Assembly: GCA_036259835.1 (NCBI GenBank)
Contig: DATABA010000025.1
Coordinates: forward strand, 10,737-74,736
From: JALYGK01 sp036259835
Lineage (GTDB): Bacteria > Actinomycetota > UBA4738
Reading direction: 5' to 3'
DNA: 64,000 nt
Below are positions 33,715 to 42,575 of the stretch, in pieces. The notes under the pieces were generated by a model that was not told where the DNA came from, did not search any database, and saw only the letters and a program-made list of their open reading frames with translations. A program made the position numbers and the translations under genes. Numbering within the stretch: the stretch's first letter is position 1; each line of letters starts with the position of its first letter.

Positions 33715-35148
33715 ATGCGACAGACGGCGGCTCGGCCGGCCACCATTGGCGACCTCCGGGCGTCAGGCCACGCCGATCGTCCTCTCAAGGAGGAACTTCG
33801 CGAGAACCTCCTTGCCCGGATGGAGAGCGGTGAGCCGCTCTTCCCGACGATCGTCGGATTCGATCAATCGGTTCTTCCGTCACTGGAGCGCGGGATCCTC
33901 GCCGGCCACGACCTGATCCTTCTGGGAGAACGCGGTCAGGCGAAGACCCGACTCATCCGGCACCTGGTCGAGCTACTCGACGACTTCACGCCGGTCGTTG
34001 CCGGGTGCGAAGTGAACGATCACCCTTACCGCCCGATCTGCGCCCGGTGCCGGTCTCTGGTCGCTTCGGAAGGAGACGCCGTGGCGATCGAATGGCTTTC
34101 GGGCGACCGCCGCTACGCCGAGAAGCTGGCCACGCCGGACACCAGCGTCGCCGACCTCATCGGCGACGTCGACCCAATCCGGGTTGCGGAAGGCCGCTAC
34201 CTCTCGGACGAGCTGACGATCCACTACGGCCTCATTCCCAGGACGAATCGCGGGATCGTTGCCATCAACGAGCTCCCGGACCTGCCCGAGCGAATCCAGG
34301 TGGCGCTGTTCAACATCCTGGAGGAGCGCGATGTCCAGATTCGCGGATACCAGATACGCCTCCCGCTCGATCTCTTGCTGGTGGCGACGGCGAACCCCGA
34401 GGACTACACGCACCGGGGGCGGATCGTTTCGCCGCTGAAGGACCGTTTCGGCACGCAGGTTCGGACGCATTACCCGGAGACGCTGGGCGACGAGATCTCG
34501 ATCATGGAGCAGGAGGCCAGGCCGGCGGCCGGGACGGCTCAGATTCCGCTTCGCGTTCCGGAGTTCATGAAGGAGATCCTGGCTGCACTGACGGCGGAGC
34601 TGAGGCGGTCGCCTCAGATCAACCAACGAAGCGGCGTTTCGGTTCGATACTCCATTGGGAACCTCGAAACGCTTGCGGCCAGCGCGGTTCGGCGGGCCGC
34701 CCGGGCGGGAGAGCCGGAGGCCGTTCCCCGCCTGGTCGATCTCCCGGGAATCCTCACCGGCTCATTGGGTCGAATCGAATTCGACGCGATCGAAGAGGGC
34801 AGGGAGGAAGAGATCCTGCTCCGGGCGCTTCGGAATGCCGTCCTGGAGGTCTTCCGTCGCCGGTTGGCCGGCTTCGACTTCGTGCCGGTCCTGTCCAGAT
34901 TCGAGCAGGGCCTTGCCGTCGAGACCTCCGACCTCACGCCGGCTGCCGACTTCCTCGGCCAGTTCCAGGAGCTGCCCGGACTCGGGAAGCTTCTCGGACG
35001 ACTCGGTGTGGAGGAGGAGAATCCGGGCGTCGCCGCGGCGGCTCTGGAGTTCGCCCTGGAGGGTCTCCACCTCTCGCGGCGGCTGAACAGACAGGCTACG
35101 GGGAGAATCGGGGCGTACCGGTACGAGGGAATCGACCGGTCGCGCTGA
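33715..35148 (+). CDS. MoxR/magnesium-chelatase-like AAA+ ATPase with Cys motif
   Basis: 477 residues. Walker A is GERGQAKT, Walker B RGIVAINEL, sensor 1 LVATANPEDYTHRG, arginine finger region LKDRFGTQVRTHYPE. An insertion after the first helix has CEVNDHPYRPICARC, three Cys with a possible His ligand, suggesting a zinc site that ordinary MoxR proteins lack. The partner is almost certainly the VWA protein encoded three genes downstream. MoxR-VWA pairs remodel or metallate target proteins. The gene is divergent from the C45-like gene with a 24-base gap. Confidence 0.88.
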   Translation: MRQTAARPATIGDLRASGHADRPLKEELRENLLARMESGEPLFPTIVGFDQSVLPSLERGILAGHDLILLGERGQAKTRLIRHLVELLDDFTPVVAGCEVNDHPYRPICARCRSLVASEGDAVAIEWLSGDRRYAEKLATPDTSVADLIGDVDPIRVAEGRYLSDELTIHYGLIPRTNRGIVAINELPDLPERIQVALFNILEERDVQIRGYQIRLPLDLLLVATANPEDYTHRGRIVSPLKDRFGTQVRTHYPETLGDEISIMEQEARPAAGTAQIPLRVPEFMKEILAALTAELRRSPQINQRSGVSVRYSIGNLETLAASAVRRAARAGEPEAVPRLVDLPGILTGSLGRIEFDAIEEGREEEILLRALRNAVLEVFRRRLAGFDFVPVLSRFEQGLAVETSDLTPAADFLGQFQELPGLGKLLGRLGVEEENPGVAAAALEFALEGLHLSRRLNRQATGRIGAYRYEGIDRSR

Positions 35149-35193
35149 CGCTGACCCGTCGGACAGGCTCGTTGCTAGGCTCGCTGGTCCCTC

Positions 35194-35565
35194 ATGTCCA
35201 TACTCCATCGCTTCATCGGGTTCGGAATCGTCGGCGGCTTCTTCTTGCTGTCGCTATGGGGGTTGGTCGCGTTTCTCCTCAAACGGGATCCCACGCGATG
35301 GTTCTGGGCCCTCCTGGCGGTTCTCCAGGTCGTGGTGATCCTCCAGCTCCTTTCCGGGGTCGTCCTGTTCGCGCTCGGCCATCGCCGGCCGATCCTCCAC
35401 TACGCATACGGAGCCGTGTTCCCGGCGCTGGTCCTGGCGGCGGCGCACGTGATCGCGCGCGAGCTGGAGGATTCCCGAGATGCGCCCCGGGTCTTCGCCA
35501 TCGCGGGGTTCATCGTCTTCGGGCTCACCCTTCGTGCCCTGACCACTGGCCTCGGGCTGCCCTGA
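35194..35565 (+). CDS. Small four-TM membrane protein
   Basis: 123 residues with four hydrophobic helices (about residues 3-25, 35-58, 68-88, 100-120) and short loops; no recognised motif. It sits between the AAA+ ATPase and the cyclic-nucleotide-binding protein. It may be a co-inherited membrane component or simply a neighbour. Confidence 0.7.
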   Translation: MSILHRFIGFGIVGGFFLLSLWGLVAFLLKRDPTRWFWALLAVLQVVVILQLLSGVVLFALGHRRPILHYAYGAVFPALVLAAAHVIARELEDSRDAPRVFAIAGFIVFGLTLRALTTGLGLP

Positions 35566-35604
35566 AGTAGAATCCGCCCGTCTGCTCCGCCCGCAGGAGG
35601 ATCG

Positions 35605-36024
35605 ATGGCCTCAGACAAGCTTCAGCTGATCGCAGACGTTCCGATGTTCTCTGCCTGCACGAAGCAGGAGATCAAGAGGATCGCGGCCCTGGCGAACCGG
35701 GTCGAGGTCCCGGCAGGGCAGGCCCTCACAAAGGAGGGCGACCGGAGCAAGGAGTTCTTCATCATTGCCGAGGGCGAGGCCAAGGTCACCGTCCGTGGCA
35801 ACCGCGTGGCCACGCTCGGTGCAGGTGAGTTCTTCGGGGAAACGGCGCTTCTGGACCCGGGTCCTCGTACCGCCACCGTGACGGCCGAGACTCCAATGGT
35901 CGTCTACAAGGTCGAGGGCGAAGATTTCCGAAGCCTTCTGATCGACGTGCCGTTCATTGCTCGGAACATCCTGCGGGGAATCGCTCGCCGAATGCGGGAG
36001 CTGACCGAAGCTCCTACCCACTGA
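35605..36024 (+). CDS. Cyclic-nucleotide-binding (CRP-like) domain protein without output domain
   Basis: 139 residues comprising one cNMP-binding beta-barrel. The phosphate-binding cassette GEFFGETALLDPGPRTATV matches the family consensus including the Arg. There is no HTH, so it is a sensor or regulatory subunit rather than a transcription factor. The ATG has AGGAGG nearby (GCAGGAGGATCG). It lies between the MoxR ATPase and the VWA gene, suggesting ligand control of that system. Confidence 0.88.
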   Translation: MASDKLQLIADVPMFSACTKQEIKRIAALANRVEVPAGQALTKEGDRSKEFFIIAEGEAKVTVRGNRVATLGAGEFFGETALLDPGPRTATVTAETPMVVYKVEGEDFRSLLIDVPFIARNILRGIARRMRELTEAPTH

Positions 36025-36063
36025 CCGGGCGGCGGGCGCCCGCCGACCGAGTACGCTCGCACA

Positions 36064-37992
36064 GTGCGCGTCCGCTACTCCCGTTGGGATGGAACTCAGG
36101 ACCCGTTCGGACCGGATGTTTCCACCGCCGACGTCCTCGAAGCGATGTCGGAGGATCTCCTGGGCGGCGAGGGTGCCGAGCGCGCCCTGTCACGTCTCCT
36201 GCGACAGGGAATGCGAGGGCGGTTCTCCGGCCTCGATGCTCTCCGGGCGCGACTGCGGCAGGCCCGAGCTCGTGAGCAACAACGTCTGAACCTCGAGGGT
36301 CCACTTCAGGAGGTGCAGGACCGCCTGGACGAGATCCTCGAACTCGAACGAACGGCGCTCTCCTTCAAGGCTGAGGACGATGCGCGCCTTCGCGAGCAGC
36401 TTCTCGATTCGCTGCCGCCCGACCCGGCCGGCGCAATCAAGGAGCTCAAGGGCTATCGGTTTGTCGATCCAACGGCACAGCAGAAGTTCGACGAGCTGAT
36501 GGACTGGTTGAAGGATCAGGTGATGGGTTCGTACTTCCGGGACCTGACGGAGGGTCTCCGCAACATGTCCCCAGAAGAGCTCCAGCGGTTCAAGGACATG
36601 CTCGCCGAGCTCAACTCGATGATCGACGCTCGCGCCAAGGGAGAGGCCTACGGCTTCGACGGGTTCATGCAGCGCTACGGCGACTTCTTCCCCGACAACC
36701 CGCGTTCTCTGGACGAGCTACTCGAGGGGATGGCGCGGCGAATGGCGGCGTTGTCCCGACTATTGGCGTCTCTGTCGGATGCGCAACGCGCCGAGCTCGA
36801 GGCGCTTGCGCGGTCTGTTTTGGACGACCTCGATCTGGCGTTCGAAGTCGATCGTCTGGCCGGCGCATTGTCGGAGATGTTCCCGGACCTGCCCTGGGAT
36901 GATCCGGCGCTCGCCGGCGGTGAGGAAGCCGCACCGATGCAGGCGACGGTCGATGCCCTCGAGCGGATCTCGGACTACGAGCAACTCGACCGGTCGTTCC
37001 GGGCCGACTACGCCGGCGCCTCGCTCGAAGACGTGGACGAGGAGCAGCTTCGCAGGACGCTCGGCGAAGACGCCGTCCGCGACATCCGCCGCCTGAAGGA
37101 AGTCGAGCGCGCCCTCGAGGAAGCCGGACTGGTCACGCGGGCCGGTGGTCGCCTTCAGGTGACCCCGCGCGGAGCTCGAAAGCTCGGCGAGCGCGTCCTG
37201 GTTCGGGTCTTCGAGCGGTTGCACCGAGACCGCGAGGGCACCCACGTCGCGAGGAATCCCGGCGGTTTGACGGAACCGACCGGAGCGACGCGACCATGGA
37301 CGTTTGGGGAGAGCGGCCAAATCGCGGTTCAGCGAACGGTGTTCAACGCTGTCGTTCGCGATGGCCCTTCGTCCAGGCCACGCATTCGACCCGATGACTT
37401 CGAGTTGGTGGAAGCGGAGACCCGGACGGAGGCCGCGACGGCGCTTCTCCTCGATCTCTCCTTCTCGATGCCGCTCCGGGGCCATTGGGTTCCGGCGAAG
37501 AAGATGGCGCTGGCTCTCCACGCGCTGATCGAAGGGCGTTACCCCCGGGACAGCCTGTACATGATCGGGTTCTCGGACTACGCCCGGCGCATGGACCCCG
37601 AAGATCTGACATCCGCGGGCTGGGAGCGGGTTTACGGGACGAACATGCAGCACGCGTTCAACCTGGCCGGACGGCTCTTGGCACAGCACCCACGGGCGAC
37701 CAAGCAGGTGATCATGGTCACCGATGGCGAGCCCACCGCGCACCTGGAAGGGGACGAAGTCTTCTTCTCCTGGCCTCCGGTACCGGAAACCATTCGGCTG
37801 ACCCTCACCGAAGCGATGCGGCTGGCGAAGGCCGGCGTGACGCTCAACGTGTTCATGCTGGAGGACTCGCCCGGTCTGGCGAAATTCATGGAACGGTTGG
37901 CGCGCCTCACCAGCGGCCGCGTTTTTCAGACAGCCGGAGAAGGCCTCGGGGAGTTCGTCATCCGCGACTATGTCGCCCGCCGGACCCGCTGA
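36064..37992 (+). CDS. VWA-domain protein, partner of the MoxR-like ATPase
   Basis: 642 residues from a GTG start. A long helical N-terminal half (1-440) precedes a C-terminal von Willebrand A domain with MIDAS: LLLDLSFSMPLRG (DxSxS), the Thr in the MQHAFNLAG region, and VTDGEPT. The helical region with EELQRFKDMLAELN-type repeats resembles ViaA/CoxE-type partners. Metal-dependent binding to target proteins is expected. It converges with the sulfatase-like gene three bases away. Confidence 0.88.
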   Translation: MRVRYSRWDGTQDPFGPDVSTADVLEAMSEDLLGGEGAERALSRLLRQGMRGRFSGLDALRARLRQARAREQQRLNLEGPLQEVQDRLDEILELERTALSFKAEDDARLREQLLDSLPPDPAGAIKELKGYRFVDPTAQQKFDELMDWLKDQVMGSYFRDLTEGLRNMSPEELQRFKDMLAELNSMIDARAKGEAYGFDGFMQRYGDFFPDNPRSLDELLEGMARRMAALSRLLASLSDAQRAELEALARSVLDDLDLAFEVDRLAGALSEMFPDLPWDDPALAGGEEAAPMQATVDALERISDYEQLDRSFRADYAGASLEDVDEEQLRRTLGEDAVRDIRRLKEVERALEEAGLVTRAGGRLQVTPRGARKLGERVLVRVFERLHRDREGTHVARNPGGLTEPTGATRPWTFGESGQIAVQRTVFNAVVRDGPSSRPRIRPDDFELVEAETRTEAATALLLDLSFSMPLRGHWVPAKKMALALHALIEGRYPRDSLYMIGFSDYARRMDPEDLTSAGWERVYGTNMQHAFNLAGRLLAQHPRATKQVIMVTDGEPTAHLEGDEVFFSWPPVPETIRLTLTEAMRLAKAGVTLNVFMLEDSPGLAKFMERLARLTSGRVFQTAGEGLGEFVIRDYVARRTR

Positions 37993-37995
37993 CGC

Positions 37996-39594
37996 TTACG
38001 TTTTCCGCGGGGCGCGGAGGAGATGCGTGATTTCCACGAAGTGGTAGACGGGATTCAGCTTCCGCCCGTATGCCCTGTCGGGTAGGAGCCGCAGTCCGGC
38101 ATTGAAGTAGTGGTTGAAGATCACTCGGAACGAGTTGACCGGCGTTATCGAGGGATAGAGCGCTTTCCGCCGAAGGTTCGGAAGGTAGTACGCGTTGATG
38201 ATCTGGAACTTGTCGAGAAGCTCCGTCCGGGACGCCGTCTCGTAATTGAACTCGTCCGACCGGCCCCAGTACCGAAGCGGCCACTGCCCCTCATCCGGCT
38301 GCAGGACGATGATCGGGGGGTTTCGCTTGTCGGCCAGCAGGGTGTCGATGAGCTCCCGGAGCTTCCTGTTGACGAAGATCACCTGATCCCCGAACCGCAC
38401 GCGCCACGATCTTCGCTGTTCCTCCTCCTCGGTGACGAAACGGCCGTTGCGATCGAACACGTACGGCTCGTGGGGGAGAAGGAGGTGGGCGATGACGAAC
38501 TGCGGCCGGCGCGACCTTGTGGTTCGGGCGACCTCCTCGAACTGGGAAAGGGTCTCGTGCCAATGCGTTCGTCTCGGGTCGAGCTGCTCTTCGGCAACGT
38601 TGAACACCCGGGACAGTGCCGGGAGGACGGTCGTCGAGTAGAGGATCTGGGAGAAGCCGGCCAGGTGGTCCGCGCCGATCCGAACATCGGCAGCGGGATC
38701 GCTCGCCATGGGTCGATATGAGCTGGACAGGACGTATCGATATCCAAGCGCCTTGAGAAACCGGACCACCCGAGGATTGCGGAGCGCCCGGTAGACCAGC
38801 GGCTTCTTCGGGATCGTGTTCTTTCCGAGCAGCGTGTGCAAGTATTGCATGTTCAACGACGCGGCCAGGGACTGATGCGTCGATCCGTAATTGGCGATGC
38901 TCTCAGACGCCACGTAGAAACCCCTGCTCTTGAGGAACTCGAGGAACGGCCGCGTGTCGATTCCGTACGTTCGTCGGTGCATCGGAGTCGCGCCGTACCG
39001 GTCGGGCACGATGTAGTAGATGTCGGGAAGCGTCCCCGTCGTCCGGATGGCGTTCGGGACACCGTCACGCCCACCGTCAGCGCTACTCGCAGGCGGCGGC
39101 ACCGTGACGGCTGCGGGCCGGTACATCGCGATCGGCACGACGTTGAGGATCACGAGCGCCCCCGCCACCCCGTTCAGTCCCCGAGTCACTCCAACCAGCC
39201 GTCGCCGAAACGCGAACACGGCGCCGACGATGGCGACCGCCAGGCCGCCCCACACGGGGAGCAGGATGGCATCGCTGCCGAGGTCGATTCCGCCGATGGC
39301 CCGGCCCGCGAGTCCGTCCCTTACGTGGCCGTATGAGAAGAACAGCAGCGTCCACCCCGCGACCACCAGCCCGACCGCCTTCAAATTGCGGACCATCAGC
39401 CAACCGACCGCCGTCACGAGCGCAACTACCCCTATCGACACGGCAAGCGGACGGATCAGCTCTGAGAGAACGACGTCTTCCTCCAGGTTCCGCGCAAACA
39501 GGAAGAGGATCGGAAAGACCGCAAAGAGAAAGGGATGCGCAACGGGAGGCTTTGCGACCCAGCGCTTGAATCGGGACAACCACCGCGTTGGCAT
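37996..39594 (-). CDS. Membrane sulfatase-superfamily protein
   Basis: 532 residues. Five or six TM helices (about residues 18-165) lead to an extracytoplasmic alkaline-phosphatase-fold domain starting PDIYYIVPDRYGATPMHRRT, with IANYGSTHQSLAASLNMQYL and HLLLPHEPYVFDRNG. There is no CxPxR sulfatase motif; Thr or Ser near NYGSTHQS may be the nucleophile, as in LtaS-type phosphotransferases. It is paralogous to the next gene. Likely role: modification of a surface polymer. It ends the leftward operon that begins with the YIDPASG protein. Confidence 0.8.
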   Translation of the reverse strand: MPTRWLSRFKRWVAKPPVAHPFLFAVFPILFLFARNLEEDVVLSELIRPLAVSIGVVALVTAVGWLMVRNLKAVGLVVAGWTLLFFSYGHVRDGLAGRAIGGIDLGSDAILLPVWGGLAVAIVGAVFAFRRRLVGVTRGLNGVAGALVILNVVPIAMYRPAAVTVPPPASSADGGRDGVPNAIRTTGTLPDIYYIVPDRYGATPMHRRTYGIDTRPFLEFLKSRGFYVASESIANYGSTHQSLAASLNMQYLHTLLGKNTIPKKPLVYRALRNPRVVRFLKALGYRYVLSSSYRPMASDPAADVRIGADHLAGFSQILYSTTVLPALSRVFNVAEEQLDPRRTHWHETLSQFEEVARTTRSRRPQFVIAHLLLPHEPYVFDRNGRFVTEEEEQRRSWRVRFGDQVIFVNRKLRELIDTLLADKRNPPIIVLQPDEGQWPLRYWGRSDEFNYETASRTELLDKFQIINAYYLPNLRRKALYPSITPVNSFRVIFNHYFNAGLRLLPDRAYGRKLNPVYHFVEITHLLRAPRKT

Positions 39595-39612
39595 GATCGA
39601 GCTGGGCCGAAC

Positions 39613-40770
39613 TTACTCGGTTACGAGTTCGGTGACGTCCAGGAACTTGTAGAGGTGCTTGTAGATGAACACGAAGCTGCGGTCGGGCAAGAGCGGGTAC
39701 CGGGTTCCGAAGTATTCGTTGAAGATCACCCGGAACGTGTTCACGCTGCTGAACGAGGGATATAGAGGCGGCTCGGGAACGCCCGGGAGATAGAACGCAT
39801 TCATCACGAACATCTTTTGCTTCAGCTTCTTGATGCTGACCTTGGTCGCGGTCTCCGGCACCAGCCCCGTGTACGGTCCTTCGTCGGCCTGGATCAGGAT
39901 GACCGGACGCTCTGCCTGAGGGGCTCGGAGCAGCCTATTTACCAGTTTTTTCAGTTGCCCGTTGGTCCACTTCACCTGCTCGACGAAGTTGTTCTTGTTG
40001 CCCCGTTCCAGCGGCCGCGCCCGGTCGAAGAACCTCCGGGCCACCGGATTGTTCGACATGTACCGGCCGTCGCCCGCGTTCACCCACGGTTCGTGAGGGC
40101 AAAGTATGTGTACCCACACGAACTTCGGCCCCTCCATCGTTGGAATCACCTCACGAAGCTGCCGGTACTGCCAGTACCGATGCAGGTACTCGCCCATTCG
40201 GAAGCGTTCACGGTTGCTCAGGCCATGCTCCGTGGCGTAGGCATTCAGCGTGTCGGGCTTGTCGTACCTGAAATTCTTATCGGCGTAGGGGTCGCTCGAT
40301 GTCGCCTTCCACCAGGAACCGAGCTTGATGTAGCGGTAGCCCTTGGACTTTAGGAACCGCGCCACCCGCGGCTTCTTGAGGGTCTTGTAGACCGCTCCGT
40401 AGTTCAGCGGATCTTCTGAACGATCCCCCAGGTAGTCCAGAAACCTCATATCCAACGTGGCCGCCACAGCTTGAGCGGTTCTCGGGTAGTTGGTCCGCGC
40501 GTCGTCCGCAACGAAGAACCCCTTCCTTCGAAGGAATCTCAGGAACGGCCGGTTGTCGAAGCCGAAGTCCCTCTTGAGTGTCCTCCAACCTCCGTACCGG
40601 TCGAGGACGATGTAGTAGATATCGGGCTTGGCCGGGCGGGCGACGGCAGTCGCCGCCTTGCGCGGTGGTGAACCCGGCGGTTGACTCGCCCGGTCGGGTT
40701 GCCGGGCCAGCGCAACCGTCAATGAACCGGCCAGGACCACCAGGAGACCGGCGAGGATCCCCCGTTTCAT
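39613..40770 (-). CDS. Secreted sulfatase-superfamily protein, paralogue of the neighbour
   Basis: 385 residues with an N-terminal signal/anchor (residues 4-21) and the same extracytoplasmic domain as the downstream gene: PDIYYIVLDRYGGWRTLKRD, TNYPRTAQAVAATLDMRFL, HILCPHEPWVNAGDG, and a matching C-terminus (SVNTFRVIFNEYFGT). It lacks the multi-TM part. The start at 40770 places the signal peptide at the N-terminus and is two bases after the stop of the methyltransferase gene. Tandem duplication followed by loss or gain of the TM part is likely. Confidence 0.8.
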   Translation of the reverse strand: MKRGILAGLLVVLAGSLTVALARQPDRASQPPGSPPRKAATAVARPAKPDIYYIVLDRYGGWRTLKRDFGFDNRPFLRFLRRKGFFVADDARTNYPRTAQAVAATLDMRFLDYLGDRSEDPLNYGAVYKTLKKPRVARFLKSKGYRYIKLGSWWKATSSDPYADKNFRYDKPDTLNAYATEHGLSNRERFRMGEYLHRYWQYRQLREVIPTMEGPKFVWVHILCPHEPWVNAGDGRYMSNNPVARRFFDRARPLERGNKNNFVEQVKWTNGQLKKLVNRLLRAPQAERPVILIQADEGPYTGLVPETATKVSIKKLKQKMFVMNAFYLPGVPEPPLYPSFSSVNTFRVIFNEYFGTRYPLLPDRSFVFIYKHLYKFLDVTELVTE

Positions 40771-40772
40771 CT

Positions 40773-42164
40773 CTAGAGCCGGCGCATCAGGTACAGAAAG
40801 CGATCCGATCCCGTGATCTGCTCTCGACGGTCGATGGAGAAGCGCTCGGTCAAGGCACTTTCGAAACCCTCCACCGTGTAGTCGGGAAAAATGTCCTCCC
40901 GGCTGGCCAGGAGTGTCTGCACCTTGGGGTCGCTCTTCGGGACGAACTCGATGATCAGGGAGCGGCACAGTTCCGAAAAGAAGCCTGCCACGCGCGAAAG
41001 CGGCACATTGTTGGCGATGGCGAGGTGGTGGATCAGCGCCAGTGCCAGAATGGCGTCGGTTGGTCCGCGATCCCTCACCGAGAGACGTTCTTTGTTCTCC
41101 CACCCGATGCTGGGGCTGGGATTGGTCAGGTCCAGCACGACCGGGAGGATGTTCTCCTCTCCGCGGGCCACGACCTCGCGGTAGTTCGCTTCCACGCATG
41201 CCGGGTCGACGTCGAAGCAGACCGTCGGAATGCCGCTGGCCGCGGCGATCCGGCTGAACACGCCGATGTTGCCCCCGAGGTCCCATACGTTCTTTGGTCC
41301 GGCCTCCGAGAGAAACTCGGTTACCAGCCGTTTTTTGTGTTCGATCCCCTCAGGGGTGTAGCTGTCGCCCTCGGCGTAGTACTCGGACCACACCGAGCGG
41401 TCCGGGGTCCACGTCATTTTCCCCACGACCGAGCGGAGGCTTTCGATCAGGCCGCGGAAGGCCTGCTCGGTGAACCGCCGGCCCGAGGCTCGCTTCTTCG
41501 TCTCATCCGCCGAAGCTCCCTCGTGCCGCTTCTGCGTCTTGGCGTGCGCGAATACGTGCAGGTACAGCGCCGGACGGAACCGCGCCCGCCCGGGAAGCAG
41601 CCGAGCCGTCAGGTCGAGCGGAACGCCGTCGATGTGAATGCGCGACAGCTGGCCGAGTCGGACGTCGCGGTAGTGCATGAGCGCGAGTGGAGCCAGGAAG
41701 TGCTGGCAGAACTGCCGGTACGCGACCCACGGCTCGCCTTCCTTCAGGGGTTCGAAGGAGAGCGTGTCGATTAGGACGGGCTTCCCTCGCCGGAACTGGA
41801 TGTTGTACGCGCTGGCATCTCGGAGTGACATCCCGAAGTCCATGGCGCGCTGCTGAAGCCGAAGGGTCGTCAACGCGGCGTCCTTCAGTTGACTGAAGGA
41901 CCATTCGTACGGATACGAGACGTACTCGATCGGTTCGGGCCGAAGGATCTTGTACGCTCCCGGCGCCGCAGCAAGACCCGTATCGACTTCCTGGTGGGGG
42001 ACGAGAAGACCCTCATCGACCAGAGCCTGATAGAGCCCGGAGTCGATCAGGCGATCGAACTGCTCACGAAATGTGAGGTTGACCTGGCGATAGAGACTTC
42101 CATCCCTGATGAAGACGAAGCCACTAGGGTCGCGGAACGACCCGGCCGAAGCAGATTCTGTCAA
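40773..42164 (-). CDS. Two-domain protein: kinase-like N-terminus and SAM methyltransferase
   Basis: 463 residues. The C-terminal half is a class I methyltransferase (VWDLGGNIGVFSRIAAASGI, FDVDPACVEANY, LALALIHHLAIANNVPLSRV). The N-terminal half has SLRDASAYNIQFRRGKPVLI followed by DTLSFEPL, resembling the catalytic D..N and second metal-binding D of aminoglycoside-kinase-like folds. The architecture recurs beside surface-polysaccharide genes in other bacteria as far as I recall. It starts inside the stop of the YIDPASG gene (ATGA overlap). Confidence 0.78.
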   Translation of the reverse strand: MTESASAGSFRDPSGFVFIRDGSLYRQVNLTFREQFDRLIDSGLYQALVDEGLLVPHQEVDTGLAAAPGAYKILRPEPIEYVSYPYEWSFSQLKDAALTTLRLQQRAMDFGMSLRDASAYNIQFRRGKPVLIDTLSFEPLKEGEPWVAYRQFCQHFLAPLALMHYRDVRLGQLSRIHIDGVPLDLTARLLPGRARFRPALYLHVFAHAKTQKRHEGASADETKKRASGRRFTEQAFRGLIESLRSVVGKMTWTPDRSVWSEYYAEGDSYTPEGIEHKKRLVTEFLSEAGPKNVWDLGGNIGVFSRIAAASGIPTVCFDVDPACVEANYREVVARGEENILPVVLDLTNPSPSIGWENKERLSVRDRGPTDAILALALIHHLAIANNVPLSRVAGFFSELCRSLIIEFVPKSDPKVQTLLASREDIFPDYTVEGFESALTERFSIDRREQITGSDRFLYLMRRL

Positions 42165-42460
42165 GCCGGTCGGTCGGCCGTTGCTTCAGTGCGAGCTTCG
42201 GTCCGAGGCTCGGCGGGAGCCTGTGCCGCGGCTGCGGCCTCCGCGCGCTCGCGCCGGGTTCTCCCGGTGAGGAAGCCCCAGATCCGACGCCAGAACATCT
42301 TGATTGCGAGTCCCGCTCCCAGGATCGCGCCGATCGTGACCTGGAAGAGGAAGCTGCCGCTCGCGGGATCGATGTAGGCGTTGGCGTTCGGCACCGTGAT
42401 GAGCGAGAAGTACAGGAAGAAAAGGGTGCCCCAGCGAATTTGTGATCTCCGGTTGCTCAT
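42161..42460 (-). CDS. Small membrane protein with YIDPASGSF motif
   Basis: 99 residues. TM 1 (residues 10-28) ends in ANAYIDPASGSFLFQ, a motif shared by many small membrane proteins near methyltransferases and sulfatase-fold proteins. TM 2 spans about 38-57, then a basic stretch (KMFWRRIWGFLTGRTRRER) and an Ala/Glu-rich tail. Function unknown; the placement as first gene of the leftward operon suggests an assembly or scaffold role in surface polymer export. Confidence 0.78.
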   Translation of the reverse strand: MSNRRSQIRWGTLFFLYFSLITVPNANAYIDPASGSFLFQVTIGAILGAGLAIKMFWRRIWGFLTGRTRRERAEAAAAAQAPAEPRTEARTEATADRPA

Positions 42461-42575
42461 GGCGATGCTCCTGCCTCGACGGTTACATTTTGACGCTACA
42501 GAAAGAGCCAGCTGAGGAGCCGGCCACTATGACGGCGGATTTTATCAGAGGTTCCGGTCTGACTCACTCGACACG

